From contig CM032795.1 in the NCBI GenBank assembly GCA_019155185.1, positions 9,403,795-9,467,794 on the forward strand: a DNA stretch of 64,000 nucleotides, in the 5' to 3' direction. Source of the DNA: Beaufortia kweichowensis (lineage: Eukaryota; Chordata; Actinopteri; Cypriniformes; Gastromyzontidae). Of the stretch, positions 36,802 to 51,800 are shown piece by piece (positions within the stretch are counted from its first letter, which is position 1; every line of letters begins with the position of its first letter). Made by a program: the position numbers and the translations under genes. The notes below the pieces were generated by a model. That model was not told the DNA's origin, did not search any database, and saw only the letters and a list, made by a program, of their open reading frames with translations.

Positions 36802-39800
36802 TCCAATTTTAGACGTGTTGTGACATGGGTGATTTGATTAGTGTCTGCAAACTGCAGCATTCAGCAAAACACATTCACAGGCACGCACACACACAGGGAC
36901 TTTACACTGTACAAACTATATATTGTTTCCCCCAAACCTCACTCTCACACAAACCTTTCTGCATTTTACATTTTCAAATAAACATTTATAAGCTTTATAA
37001 GATTTATAAGCTGTTTTCCTCATATTCAAAATCTACACACGCACACCTGAAACTGTCCAACTACATTTACTCTGCTTCAGATCGAGATGACACCATCATT
37101 ATGACAGACATGACAGACTGCTGACACTTATGCATTTATACTCCATGCTGTTTACTTAGGTGGTCAAAAATGTGCTCTCTTGCACATCTTGGAAAGCTCT
37201 TTTCTGGCAATAAAGTCTACTGGCCTCTATGAATCACACAAAATGAATTTATAGAAACTGATGACACAAAAATATCCAGCATTTCTGGGCCCCAGGGCCT
37301 TAATATGTAATTTTAGTCATCATATTGTGGTTCTTATATTGGTGCTGGAAAAAGTTAGACTTTAAATGTGTGACAGTGCATTAGTTACCAAATGTAAAAC
37401 CGACAACTGCAAAGAAATGGAAAAACAAAACCTTTGCCTGGAGCTAACTTTATTTACACATTTTGAAGACGTGTTTATCCAAAGCAACCACAGTGCATTT
37501 AATGTATACTTTAATGATGTATATAATAATAATATAATAATGTATATAATAATAATAATTTAATAATGTATATTTTTAGTAAGTAAGGTGGATATATCTG
37601 TTCACCTCAAGTTTACACAGGTAACCAAATGGTTTTGTTACACAATAACTATGAGCTATGAAGTTATGGAAATATGATTTTTTATATATATATATATTAT
37701 ATACAATATGTTTTAAATCCAACTTTCTTGTTTTCCTCCAAAAGCGTGCTTTATATCATTCAAAAAATGTCATTTGATATTCTGTGGTATGAGTTATTTG
37801 CGTCTTAAGTGTACAAAAAATGGAAATGGATTGTAATGGACAAACTCTTGCAACAAAATGTTTTTTACCTGTTTGATAATAGATTTGAGTCTGGCCATGG
37901 CGATGACAGTGACCCATACAGACATAAGTGAGCCGAGGAAGTCACAGAACTGCAGCACGTCATACTCCATGATGCAGAAGACCACAATGCCTGGCTGGTC
38001 ACAGGCATGATAAAACTGTTTAAAGGTAAAAGATAAAAAAAGAAGCACAAATGTGACACTCGAACATAGTTTTCTTATAGCAATAGATTTAAATAATGGC
38101 TCTAATACACATTTCTAGTTATTGTTAATAAAAGTTCTCTTACTAAACAGTACACCATTATTTGCCAGAAGTCAACAGGCAACCAGTGACCGAAATGTTT
38201 GTGTTGGCCTAATTTCGGCATATGCTATTGATTTATGTGTGTTTTAATCCTGAGCTTAAAACTCACAGTGGAAAAGAACATGGTGAAAATATAGACGGAT
38301 GCTTCCAGCAAGTATTGACTGCGGATGGCGATGGTCACAGGTGGGACAAACATCAAGTTGCTGAGACACAGGAGAAGAGTTGAAAGCAGCTGGAACCCGT
38401 ACGAATATGCCTCAGTGTTGTCTGTGCAACCCCAGCCGTCCCAACCTAGAGGAGTGAAAACACACATCCTTGTTTATACTTTAGCAGGCTTCTGAAGCTT
38501 ACAGGATGAACAACAAGCTGAGAATAGGGACTAACCGACTGCAGCATCAGTTAAAATGGAGAGGTAAATGTTGTCTGTTCAGTCTTAACAAGAGTTAATA
38601 GAAAATTACTGAGATTCATTTACATGCCACAAGTATTTTAGAGTTGTTATTGAGTTATTCTCCAAAGATTTGCTTGAATAAAAAGGTTACTTAAACTATT
38701 TTCTTTTTAAAATAATTTCCCCTTCTCTCTCACACAAAAGAAGAAATATTGTACTTGTGTTGTATTGTATTGTAGTTTACCATAAAATTACAAATATAAA
38801 ACAGATAGTTCTAGCCATTGATAATGATTGGTTAAGCCACATTAGAAGCCATTGTAACATTTTAACTTAGGAAAAACACACACCTTACAAAAACTGCCCA
38901 TGGTTTTACTACAAATAAAACTAAAAAACATGGTTATTGTAGTAACTGTGGAAACTACAAATTAACCATGACCTTGCTACAGTAACCATAGTTTAACCAT
39001 GGTATTTGTAGCAAAACCATGAGTATAAAAATGGCAATCAATATGCCCAAAAACATTGTAACTTTTACTATAATATAACCATAAATAATTTTCATAAGCG
39101 GTGACCTCATTTCATCAGTATAGATTGCCGCAGGGATAACGTATTTTTTGTAGTCAAAACCCTGAAGCAAGTTAGGATTTTAGCACTTCTGGTTCCATCG
39201 TCTCAAAGTTAATAGGTTTTTAAATGGGTTTTTAGTTAAATGCCTGAAATAAGGTCTGTGGTTAACCCAAGCCCTAAATATGTTAATGTTTCATTCTATG
39301 ACATAAAACATACCGGTAATGCCCCATTAATGCATTTTTAAAGCTTTAACGTGTCTTAAAATTACGGTTGCTAACAGGTTGTTAATCGTGATCCCATCAA
39401 GGTTGGGGACATTAAATGTCATCACTGTCCATTCCCATCATTTACAATTACATTTATGAGTTTGGCAGATGCTTTTATCCAAAGCGACTTACAATGTATT
39501 ATACAGTACATTTATTTCGTACTGTGCTACAATCCCTGGGATCAAACCCACGACTTTGACTTTGCTAATGCACCAACTGAGCTACCAGAAAGCTATCGAT
39601 ACCCCAATACCCTTCTATTTGGCAACACTGGCTCAAGCAATGGCATGAGTTCAGGCAGGACTATATGCTTTTCCAGGGGCGGACTGGCCATCGGGAGCAC
39701 CGGGACATTTCCCGGTGGCCTGATGGTCATTCTGGCCTGCCGGCTGCCGCTGTGCAGTCGATCAGGCTGACATGCAATAGGCTGGTATGCAACTGCAAAT

Positions 39801-42800
39801 TAATTGACGGACTTGTGAATCTACAAATCAGGCGATCACAGAGTGAAAATGACACCATCACATGACCCAACATCAGCGAAGCACTGCCTAATTGGCTATA
39901 TCCAGAGGCAGGCTTTATCATACAAAATCGTGTAAAAAATGGAGCGTAAACGCAAAGGAGGAGCAGAGAGGGAACGTATGAAAAGGAGAAAAGCCCTGGC
40001 CACAGACGCAGCAAGTTGCTGCAAAATCCCAGCCATGTTTGCCAGTAAGGGAGCAGGTCGGTCAGAATTACATTTACATTATATTTTACATTTAATCATT
40101 TGGCAGACGGACGCTTTCAAAATCCACAGCTTAACATTTACAATAGATCAAATCTATTCTAAAAAATTATTACAAATATATATAATGATAAAAGTTTTAA
40201 AAGAGCATCTTAATGACAAACTAGCACACTGTTTTACATATGGGAATACAATATTTTTTTAGTGCCAAATTTGCAACAGAGGTGTCCTGGGGTGGAGTCA
40301 AATTCACGCCCTGATTTACTGTCCCAGTCCGCCACTGTGTTTTTCCAACTAACAGAAGAAGAATGGCATATTTAGAAACCTGCTTTCAATGACTGTTCTC
40401 CCTTTGGTGACACTAGTGGTGTAAAAATGACACACTTCAGCTTTCAAGGCAAGTATGTAAAATGTTCTACACTCACCTCAAAAGAAACCTAATTGAGCTA
40501 AGAACACACACAGCTACGCGCTTTAAAAAAGGGAAAAACATCAGACAGAATGTACTCTTCAGTTCTCGCACTCTCTTTACAAACACATCCTCATCTGTCA
40601 GTGCTTGTAAACAGCTTCATAAATATATATTGGATCCGGAAAGCCTACTGTTATATAAACACCATGACGGAAATAGAATGCTGCACCTTTGACCTCTCAT
40701 TGAAAATGCCAGAAAACACCCCACAAATCTCTCTGATTATGATGCCTTTATTAGTCAACCTAAACAAATATCCTCAAAGGTACGTAGTGATTGAAGTTCA
40801 ACCGCGTGTTGGAAAAGATGGTCAAATAAGCTTTACCAAACACTTGAGAACAGAAAGAAGCTTTGCATGCTTGCTGCATCACAGATGTTTGGCAAAAATA
40901 TTCATTAAAAGGGTAAATTTGTCTATGCTAATGACAAAAGAAACTATGGGTAAGAATCCAGGGGGAGAGGGGAAACAAGACACCAGAGCTTCATAATGCT
41001 GCTCTAATTGAGAGGTTGTGATTTGCATATTTCTAAGGATCATCGTACGTACTGTAATTAAAATCCACTTGATTTGTGATCTCATAGTTGTAAAGAGACA
41101 TGACTGGCACATGTGTAATTGACTCATTTAACAAGCCAATTAGGTCTGATTGGTATCTGACAGTAAAGGAGAAAGATAATAATGGCATTATCAAATATTA
41201 CTGCAATTAACATAATATTAAGTACAAGGGTGATAGCACATCCTGTTAAAAAGAAGCCAGAAATCCTGCTCCTTTATCTAAGTCTGTGTTTAATAGAGAA
41301 CTTTAATGGTTTTGAATTACATGTGTCACATTGGAGGTGTAGTGACTATCACAAAAATAGTGCTGTTAAAGGGATAGTTCACTCAAAAATAAAAATTATT
41401 TTATTATTTAGTCACCCTCATGTCATGTCAAACCTGTATGACTTTCTTGCTTCAGCAGAACACAGAAAATAATAAAAAGAAAATAATATTTTGCAAAACG
41501 GCACCCATTGACTTGAATAGGTGCCGGTAACCAGCACCTATTCACTTTCATAGAATGGACACAAATTTCAATGGAAGTCAATGGGTGCCGGTAACCAGCA
41601 CTTTGCAAAATATCTTCTTTGTGTTCCACAAAAGAAAGAATCATATATAGGGTTTGAATGACATAAGGGTGAAAAAATTATGACATAATTTTTATTTTTG
41701 GGTGAACTATCCCTTTAAGTCAATTCATGGAAATTGTTTTGCAGGACACATAAATGTCCACACTGCCAGTTTGTGAGTTCTAGTTCCATTTTCTGATCTT
41801 GAAATAATTTGGAAATAAAACTGAAAAATGTTTTGTTCTACATTCTTCTCATAAACCAAAATTTATAATACTAGTGACCTTTACTTTGAGAAAAGTCTAT
41901 GAGAATGCAGACATACTGTAAAATCTGGTCGATGCAAACTCAGTTACTTTAATCAAAGGTAATAGATATTAGGTAATAATTTCTGTGTGCATGTGCAACA
42001 GCTAACACAATATCAAAAAAGGTGTTTTTAGTGCAATTTGAGCTTAAGAAACAAAGGTTATGGCATAGTTAAGGTCAGGTTTAATTGTTGGTCAGAAATA
42101 TGTTATTTAATTGCAGTTATATCCAGCAATTTTTAAGATATCAGTCTTTCCTGCCCAGAGATGTTGCAAACATAGCCCCTGCATACCCTGACATCCCTAA
42201 AGACACATTGCTTTAATTCAACTCAGAAAAAGCCAAGAACATAATTGTGCACAGCACCAGTCTGATGCAGATAAAACTGAAAAAAGCACATCAAAGTTTT
42301 GAATAACTAGATATCTATAGAATATTCACCATGCTGATACCCAAACTAAAATAATATCCTTTGGATTCAGTCTGAACTGCTTCCAGAACAGAAAATAATA
42401 GGTCCTTAAAAACTGGCATGTAAATGAAGAATGAATCAAACTCCCATTTATGTGCAAAGTAGGGAATCCACAGACAATACGGTTAATTGCACATTTCAGA
42501 GGTTATGACTCACCTTTAATTTTCATAGGAACATGCAAGTTAAGTATACGATTGCTCACCTGCTTTACACTCGCATGCAGCATAAAGGTAGTTGTTGGTG
42601 CGCAGGAGTTTGCACTGGCCATATGTGCCACAGTCATTGATGCAGGGAGTCAGGTATGAACGCAGGTAAACCTCAGCTGTTACATTGGTACACATCTCAA
42701 ACCTACAGCGAACAAGGCGAACGATGATAAAGGGAGGTGTCAAGCTATTGTATTTTATGTATACTTTATATTATATTATCCATGCATATACACTATATAT

Positions 42801-45800
42801 ATTTTGCAATACAATAGAAAAAAATGCAAATATTGTATATTAGCATTTACACTAGGGTACAAATAATACAATTCTTGAATGAAAAAATATCTACTTTCTT
42901 TTATACTTCTTTTTTGAATTTTTTTACATATTCATTGCACCTATTTATTACTATTCATTGTTATTCATTCCAGTTTGAATTTTATGCAATATATTATTAT
43001 TTTATGCTTATTATATTCAAAATCATTTTGTATTTCTGAAATTTACTTACCCATGTTCAGTGGCACACAATGAACGCAGGCTGAGATACCATGTGCCGGT
43101 CTGTGGGTACGGTATTCTCAGCTTTGTGATATTTGTAGTGGTGTTAATTGAGAGATGAAATCCTGAAACCGATTCTTAAAAAAAAAAAAAAAACAAGACT
43201 ATAAAAACAAGCAAATTTCTATTTACCAATAGTTTGAGAATGCCAAATTTTTACAATTTAGATTTTAATTGTGAGTGTTCCAAAGAAAACCCTACATGGA
43301 CAGCGCATTATTATGAGTGATGTGCTGTTTAAACCTTGCGTTACAGAACATAAAACAAAATTTATGTGATAGATGCAAGTTTACCACATCTCAACTCCAA
43401 CAACAAACACAATTCATGTGGTATTTGCATATAAATGACAACATCTTTTTGTTGCACCTGAGTCGTTTCACTTCGTTTCTTTTTTGTTTTTAGTAACATA
43501 GTTTTGGATCAAAGCCCGAGGGGATCTCATGCAATGATATAAATTCGGAGTTGTCTTAATGAACATTACAGCAAAGGGCATTGGCCCAAAGCAATTTAAA
43601 AGACAACTGGAAATAAATATACTTTGTCCTTCTGTTCACATTTTTACAGCCAGACCTTTGACTGAACATTATAACGTTTGGTCCATAATCTAAAGTCTAT
43701 TCTAGCTGAAACACACCCAGATGGAGAGGAAAAGACTGTGTGACTAAACACACACTAGTTATGTTTTAATGTGCCACTTTTGGGCAAGTTTTACTGTAAT
43801 AGATTCTATTAAATGTGTTTTCATTTAAAGCAATAATTACTAAGTTATAAGTTAACTTGCTATGTAATGTCTCAAACAAAGCTTAGTACAAAAAAACTTT
43901 CAACCTGATTGTAAAAACATGCATTTGTTTACTGGAATATAGATTTGATTTGTAGTTAAAGCTGTGGTTGTGCTGTCTGATCTGAGTGTGACCATACATT
44001 TTCAGATGAAATGTTAGATTCTCCTACCAGATTCACATCTGACTGATGAGTTGTCATGAAGAGACAGCGGCATTCCATGATTCAAGCAGCCAAAGATTGT
44101 AATATTCTCTCCTTTCACCGAAGACTGAAGAAAAAACAGACAAAACACGTTTTAATTTTATTATAGATAAGCGGACATCAAAGCTAATTATAAAGTAACT
44201 TTGAAACATCAACAGCGGGTGAGACAAAGCAGGTCAAAAGGTGGTTTGGAGGGCAAAGGAGAAGCCTGTGATATAACTGTTCAACATGTGATAATTTCAT
44301 GGGAATATCAAAGGAAAGTGGTTCTTTGTAGCTGTGTGAAAGGCCAATCATCTCCCACCGCAAACCCCCTATCCACAGATGTATGAAAATTAAGATGTTC
44401 GCCTTTGCCTTTCACAAGATTCATAAATAATACAGAAAGGCTTGATGAATAAGTGAATCTGGGACACAAGGTAAATTAGCAAACTCTCTCTCACACACGC
44501 AAATTGTGGAGAGAGGGGTAAATAGACACTTTGAAGCAGACGGCCATGTTCGTTTGGCTAATCAGATTTGTTCATTACATTCTATGAGACAGTAAGCAGT
44601 TGGACGGCCAATAACGATGGTTAATAATTAAATGACTTGTCTCTTGTCGTAGTGTGAAAGCACATGACGGATCTCAAAGAAGCTGCAGGTGCCCCATGGC
44701 CTCCAGAAACCCAAGCTTTATTCTCTAATCTGGATCTTAGGAAGTAATCGTGCTGGAGTGGCTGAAAAATTGAAATGCATTATAGTTTGTATGTATTCAA
44801 ACATGTTTTATATTTGTTTATTTCAAGCACAGATTTATTCTTTAGATAAATCCTTTAGTCAGGACTTTAAGGGCTACGTGTCTATAAAGAAACATTCAAA
44901 CATGTTTGAATCCAGTGCAAAAAGTGTGACAATGTGCCCCAGTTACGTCAAAATCAAGTCTCCAATGTCAAATTAAACTGTACAAAATCTGCTGTGTGGT
45001 TTCTATTTGCCCAGCTTTAGTCTCTATTTGTCTTCCATTATTTGTCATCCATTATTGCAAATATATGACATTTTCTCTTCTTCATGAAGCCTGACAGCTG
45101 CGTAAAACAGACAATAAAGAATAAAGGCTACTGTCTGTCACATAACAACACCTGAAACCGTATAATCTAAATGTAAACCACCAGCATCTGAACCACAAGC
45201 TTCTATCAAGCCAGTGTTTTCAGTAAAGAGTACAACACTGGCTGAAATTTCCCGGCTTTGCCTTGTGTTCAGTAGTCAACGTGGAGTGTTTTAATGTCAA
45301 TACTGTGCCAAGCACCTGTGCTGAGCTGGCTTCAAACCAAACCCCAATCTGAGATGTAAATTTTTAACAATGATGGATGACCAGCTGGGTTCACTCAGGG
45401 CAGCTCTTGGCTGTCATTCAGCTGCATTTAAAATTAACAGCCAACAAAAGTTTAATTCTGCACATTTCAAACTTGACCGACCACAGGAAGGTTAACAAAT
45501 CTGTTGTCAGACTCATCTATCGCAGTGTTGGTGTCAAATAGACACCTGATGACTTGCAAAAGCTGAAGAGGCAATGACAAGCTGTCATTGCAAACAAATA
45601 TTGCCAATAACAAGAGCAGAATAATTAGGTTGCATTATGTTTGTAACTTTAAAACTAAACGCAATCAATGCAAATGCTGAGCATGCATGCTGTTCATTTC
45701 TTTAACCCAATAGTGACTGCTTAAATTGACTGCTTTGTGCTTAATGACAAGGCTGTCACAAAAAATAGAATAACACTTTTAACACTTTCAGAGTAAAATG

Positions 45801-48800
45801 ACTGAATTGCATCTAATTATGGGATGCAAGGAGAGGTCAATAAATTGAAGAACAAAAGAATGGAAGAACAATTATACAGACACAGAGGACAAATGAGGTA
45901 AATTTAGATTAAAAAGACACTGGGGAAATACACTGGGAACTCATTGATACATCTGATATTGCCATTTATTTGCACATGTTGTTGTGTTAGATTCACGTTC
46001 ATTAAAGAAATAATGCAAAACAGGCAAATCTGCTGTAGGATGCTGCAGACATGCAATCTTTATGGAGACTGCAATATTTAAGCCTGATATCTCTGTATCT
46101 GAATTGATTCTATACACTGTACAATGTATACAAATGTATACAACATTTAAACATTTTTGAAAGATAACTTCTACCATCAATAATACATTTACACATCAAT
46201 CTTACACATCAAAAATTTAAATTCCTCTTACCATCTGCAATGTTAAGCCAGGTAGGACTTTTGTGAATAAGACATGAATAATTTACAGTACACTGAATAA
46301 AGCCATGTTTGTTCTGAACGCATGACCAAGGCAAAATTACATAAAGCCACGTTGCCACACTTTTTTAATGTACATAGCATCTGGTTAAAATAGATTTTGG
46401 GTGATTTGTAAATAAGAATGACTCACTTTTTTCAATTTATGTTTTTTGGAAAATTGGTCAAATATTAATTTTTTGAGTCTTAGATCTTTTAATCAGTATA
46501 TAGTTTGTCATGAGTAGTTTAGAATTTAACTATGAAATATTGAAGTGAATAGTTCCACCTGTGGAACAGTGACAGTTAACATGTTATTTGAGTGTTAAAA
46601 GAATTTGAGTATTAGTATTTGATGTATATTAGTATATTTTTATGTATTAAATGTTGAAAATGCATTTTCACATTCAGTTTGAGGTATGTTGACTTAATTA
46701 CTTACATTACACTGACATTTTGTCCTCTAGCCTTTAAAATATCTTTTAAGGTTGCGGTACTTGCACTCGCTGCATTCAGACATGAAGGATGTAATTATCA
46801 GGGGAAAATTAAGAACTTGGTTCCTGGAGAAATCACTTAAGACCCGACAGCACGCCTGAATCAGACTTGACCTCAAACTGTCCATGAGAGCCACTCAGAG
46901 CACCCTTGAAGGATGGACTACTCGGCACATTCACCCACACAGGGACACAGACTCACCTTCACAAAGAATCGGCTTTCTCTCAGGCATGCATGTTGAGGAC
47001 AAACTCATGAGCAGAGGGGACCATGTGCATTTCTGTGTGCTTTTGTTTGTTTTTCCCTCTGAAGCAGTGGAATGAACTGTTTATAATTATGCAGGTCTGA
47101 AAATTTAGAAAAAGGTTGATGATGCCGCATCGAAAAAGTCACCTACTATTGCAATACTATCAAATGTAATGTCGTAGTATGGGTTTAAATGTAACAAAAA
47201 TACTATCCATTCATCAAAGATTTATAAACACCACAATGCCTTTTTATCTTATTTACATTGCTACGCCAAATAAAAATAATTTGAAAACATACCAAAAATG
47301 TCATCAGACCTTGCTGTTGTGAAATTTTACATTCTATTAATATAAGTGAAGTCTGAATAAAAAATACAGTTGTAGCCGTTATACAATCTTCGACTTTTTA
47401 GGCTAGTGGCTTGTCATACTGTTATCAGCAGACAAATTGCAACATGTCTCCAAACAGTCATTATCTTAGGGTTTCAGTGCTTTAATATAGGTATTTAAAA
47501 TTGAGATAATGCCATTTGTGCTGTTATAGATTTCTTTGACCCCCTGGGCAAATGCCACTTTGATTTAATTGAAAGACGGTTCTTCTTGAAAATATCGTGA
47601 GCTGGTCTATAGCTGCTGCTTTGTGTGGATGCAAGCATGAACAACAGACTCCTTTTATCTTTTCATCCATATGTATTTCCAATCTAGACTGACTCATTAG
47701 TGTCGGGTAATTGCCATTTTCCTAGACTTAAGATGGCTCATGTTTAATCAGCGTTGTCTATTAATTAAACTGTGGCAAGAGTCTTCCGATAAAGAAAAGC
47801 TGGGGTTACACTGGGGGGATATTGTGAAGGACAAGCTTACCTGATTATCATCTGGCTCTAAGGTTTTGTTTCAAGAATGAGATGTAAAAATTTCAAATCT
47901 TGCTTGAATGACAATTACTGTATTTTATAAACTAATGAAGATTTATCAGTTGTTAGCAGATATCAGTAACTCTGCATTATTTGGTTCCATATTTTCCTTT
48001 CGGGATACCTCAAACACACTTCAAAATGTCTTTAAATCTGTGAAATAACCTTTAAAATAAACTCTTATTGCACACGTTTTTGTGTTTCATAGAAAAATAA
48101 TACATTTTACAGGAATTTACTCTCTGTTAGAATGTCCTAATTGGTAATTCTTGGCAATATTCGCGTTGTTAACAAATCTGCCAGTCTTTTAATTGTTTAA
48201 AAGTCCTAAAAGAAAGCATCACATAACTAATTGTATGTACTGTAGTGCCCTTCCCTAAAAAAATCTGAAACCTTTTCAACTCAAAGTTTACTATTGACTT
48301 GTTCCATCTAAATTTTTCACTTGGCACAAATGCCAATTATTAACTGTGGCAATAGCCTGTTCCTTAAATTCACAAATCTTTTATTGAGCTAATTAAAGAA
48401 TTTGAGAACAAGTCAATCGACAATTTTTTACAGTGTACGCCTTTACTTGTCATGCCTGTTCAAAGCTATTTTATGTTATTGTAGAGGCTCATAACACAGA
48501 GAAAAGTGGAAAAGTCACAAGACCCAGTAAAACTTTTTTCCATAAGAATTTCACATGAAAAGAAACATTACTAGCTTTGAAAAGCAACCTGTAAGTAGAG
48601 AATAATTAAGGAGTGGAATTAACTGAGAAGCTTAATTTTATGTGTGGTGGGGAAAGGAATATCAAGCGCTTACAGGCCTTTCTTACACGGGTAGTTGACA
48701 AATAAATATGTGACTGTGTCCTATGGTGTGACAGTAAAAATGTAGAAAGAAATTAAAAATATACAAATAGCATGAGAGATTCATCTTCTTTGCTGGAGTT

Positions 48801-51800
48801 ACAAATAGGATGAGAAGGATTTATCTTACTGTAATTGTTTTTCTCCATTTTTTGTAGGTCACACCATATGACTTTTGTCAACCATCCACACACATAAAGA
48901 AAAATAATGCAAACATGAGCACAATTACTTGCTGTTTGTTTTCTTGACTGTGTAGCTGGTATTTATCCCCTACTGATTTCTGTTTGAAGAATATGAGCTT
49001 GGCATTAGCAATTCCGAGGTCATAGGTTTGGTTTCAGGGAACACTTGTACTGATAAAATGCATACCCTCGCTTTGGGTATAAGCATTTGCCAAATGCATC
49101 ATGTAAATGTAAGTCACACAAGCTGTATAAAGAGACTAGTAAAACTCATTCCTTCATAATACACTCTTGGCCATAATTCTTCTTTTATTGTCTGGTCTGT
49201 CCAGCTTTCTGATGATTAGCTCTTAAGCCCACAAGAGGCTGTGTGTCTGCTGGTGGAAATAGGAATGGCTTCTATTAAGCAGTGCGCTTATAAACCTGAG
49301 CTACGTCAATAGAGCAGACATCCATCATCTAGCTGTTCTATCAAGATATTTCCCTGATGACAGTATGTGGCTTGAAAATGGAAATAATTTACTTTATGAC
49401 TGTGACACACACTCAAGAGACCTATCTGTACCTGTAAAGGACCCTTTTTCAAATGCCCAGTTTGGCCAGTAAAAAAACAAAATATCACCAATCATCAGCT
49501 ACTTTCCTAGTTTGAGGAATTGAACCTTCCCCTTTATAACCCAGGACAAATTACCAGACATAGCCCACCAGACACAGTCAATGAACAGATCATTGCTTTT
49601 GGGGATGTTTAACAACCGGCCCTTACCAATCTGCAACTGACCTTTACACTGACCCTGCCTGGTCAGGCTGGTCGGTTTTGGAGGGGTTTTAAGCTTTTGT
49701 CAGAAGGACTGTTTTTGTGTAATCACAACAAAAGTAATAACGTACCTTGAACAAATATGTTTTAGTAGGATAGGTAAATATTTTAATTTGTGAATAAGAT
49801 TCAAACAAACTGTTTTGACCAATGTTTTGGTATCTCTTATGTAGATTATGTATATAATAAAACATATTATAAGGTTAAATAAATGCTGAAGACATTATGT
49901 CCTAAGTTGAGTAAACTCTAAATTTTTTGAGTTGGTTTAGCTGTTTATTGTGTTAAGAGACATGCGACATCACGTAGTAAATTGAGTCAGGTAAACTACT
50001 CGTTAAGTTTAGTAAACTTAAAAATGTCCCAATGTTTGTTGCTATAACAAGTTTTCTCAACCTCAGTTTGGTCAGTCTTGGAGATCAGATATAAAACCAG
50101 CTTGCTCAAGCTGTACGATTATCAAAATCACTTTAAACCAGCAAAGCTCTAGTTTAAAACTCCAAACCATTTTTCAGAGGTGCACAATGCAATAGTTGTG
50201 ATTTGTTTGTAGATCAAATAAGTTAAGTTAAAGTAAGGACAGTAAAGATACCTAACTTTATATTTATATCTGTTCCCCACCCTCATGCTTGCCTTGATAT
50301 GTTCAAGTGTTTATCACTATAAAAGACTTATTATGCCTGCAGAGTCTTGAAATGATTAAAAGACTCACCTTATCCGGAGAAAATACATTAAAAAGCCATT
50401 ATGTGATGACTCTTCCCATCACTGCAGTTCTAGACATTTAATGTAAGTTATCAAAGAAACATGTTAGCAGCCACACACTTATCCTTCCTTGTCATCAGCT
50501 TCCTCCTCAGCAAAACTTCATTCTCACTGCCAAGCATCCCACCCTTCAGCTTCTGAAAGCCTCATATTTGGCTTTTTACTCTGACATTGACTCTGATCAA
50601 TGTCACTCCAGGAAACAAAAATAAAAGAGAGATGAAGAGTGTTGTGAAAGCTGTGGCCTTCACCGCACTTAAGTGTTTAACTTGTCGCGTGAATTATACA
50701 CAAATTAATAGGTGCATTCTCCTCTTTGACTATGTAGACTTTTCTTGGAAACTTTCAAGTAGTGGCATCTCAAAAGCCTAAATGTTCCTAAAATCACAAT
50801 ATCAAACCACAGTTACAATTAAGAACCAAACGAATAAATGAATAAAGAATAAATCCTTAAGAACCAAAGATAAATGAGACATGATGACATTTGCAAGATC
50901 TCTTTTTAGTTTAACACCTCTCAGGCAGTTGGATGCTGGCAAGCACTTGCAAACATTATATATTAATCAGGCTAAGGTGCAATGAGCTTCTGCCACCCAC
51001 AAGCTGAAGTCCTCCAAAGTGCTATTTCTGAATCATTTATAAAACTCAGTTTTGCAGAGAAATGTAAACATCAGAATTATGTGTAATTAAAGCACGGCTC
51101 TCTTAAAGCTATTTGAGTGACAGGTATCACATAGGCGATATAACATTTTACATGTATCTGTTATTACATGTAAAGCTGCTTTGATACAATGTCCTTTGTG
51201 AAAAGCGCTATACAAATAAAATTGAATTGAATTGAATTGAATTGAATTTTCTCTACATGATTATTCTGGCTAAAAGAATTTACAATATCAATTGTGTTTC
51301 AGCTAATATTTCATGCTCAAAATGCAAGTGTAGGGAGGCATGTGGCTGAAGGGTTTGAAGGGTGCGATTTGAAGGTTTAACCAGATACTGTCATTTACGT
51401 ATTTATGATATTATTACATGTGATAAATTATCACAGTATTATTAACCATGGTAGTAATAGTGGCTATTGTCAATACCAGTATGTGTGATACCCCTAGTTG
51501 CAACACACCTACAGTATTGTGCTTGTCATGGGTTTGATTGCCAAATGAAATAAGATGTGCTGTGAATGCACTGTAAGTTGCTTTTGATAAAAGCATCTAC
51601 TACATGCATTAATATACTGTATAATGGGTTTTTCACAGACTGTATGATGCCATACAGTAACATTCATGAAAATGTACTACCGTAATTTCCTACAACTTCA
51701 CACCATGGAACTTTAATTTGAGACCTGCGAGATGTTTCTGTAAGTCATTGATGATAATTGACACATTTCTGTCAATCTCATAGCAATGTGACATAACAAA

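Noticed and set aside
39572..39584. tRNA-like box A suggesting a tRNA gene
   Set aside because: It is the head of a SINE: no cloverleaf can be completed and a LINE-type tail follows.
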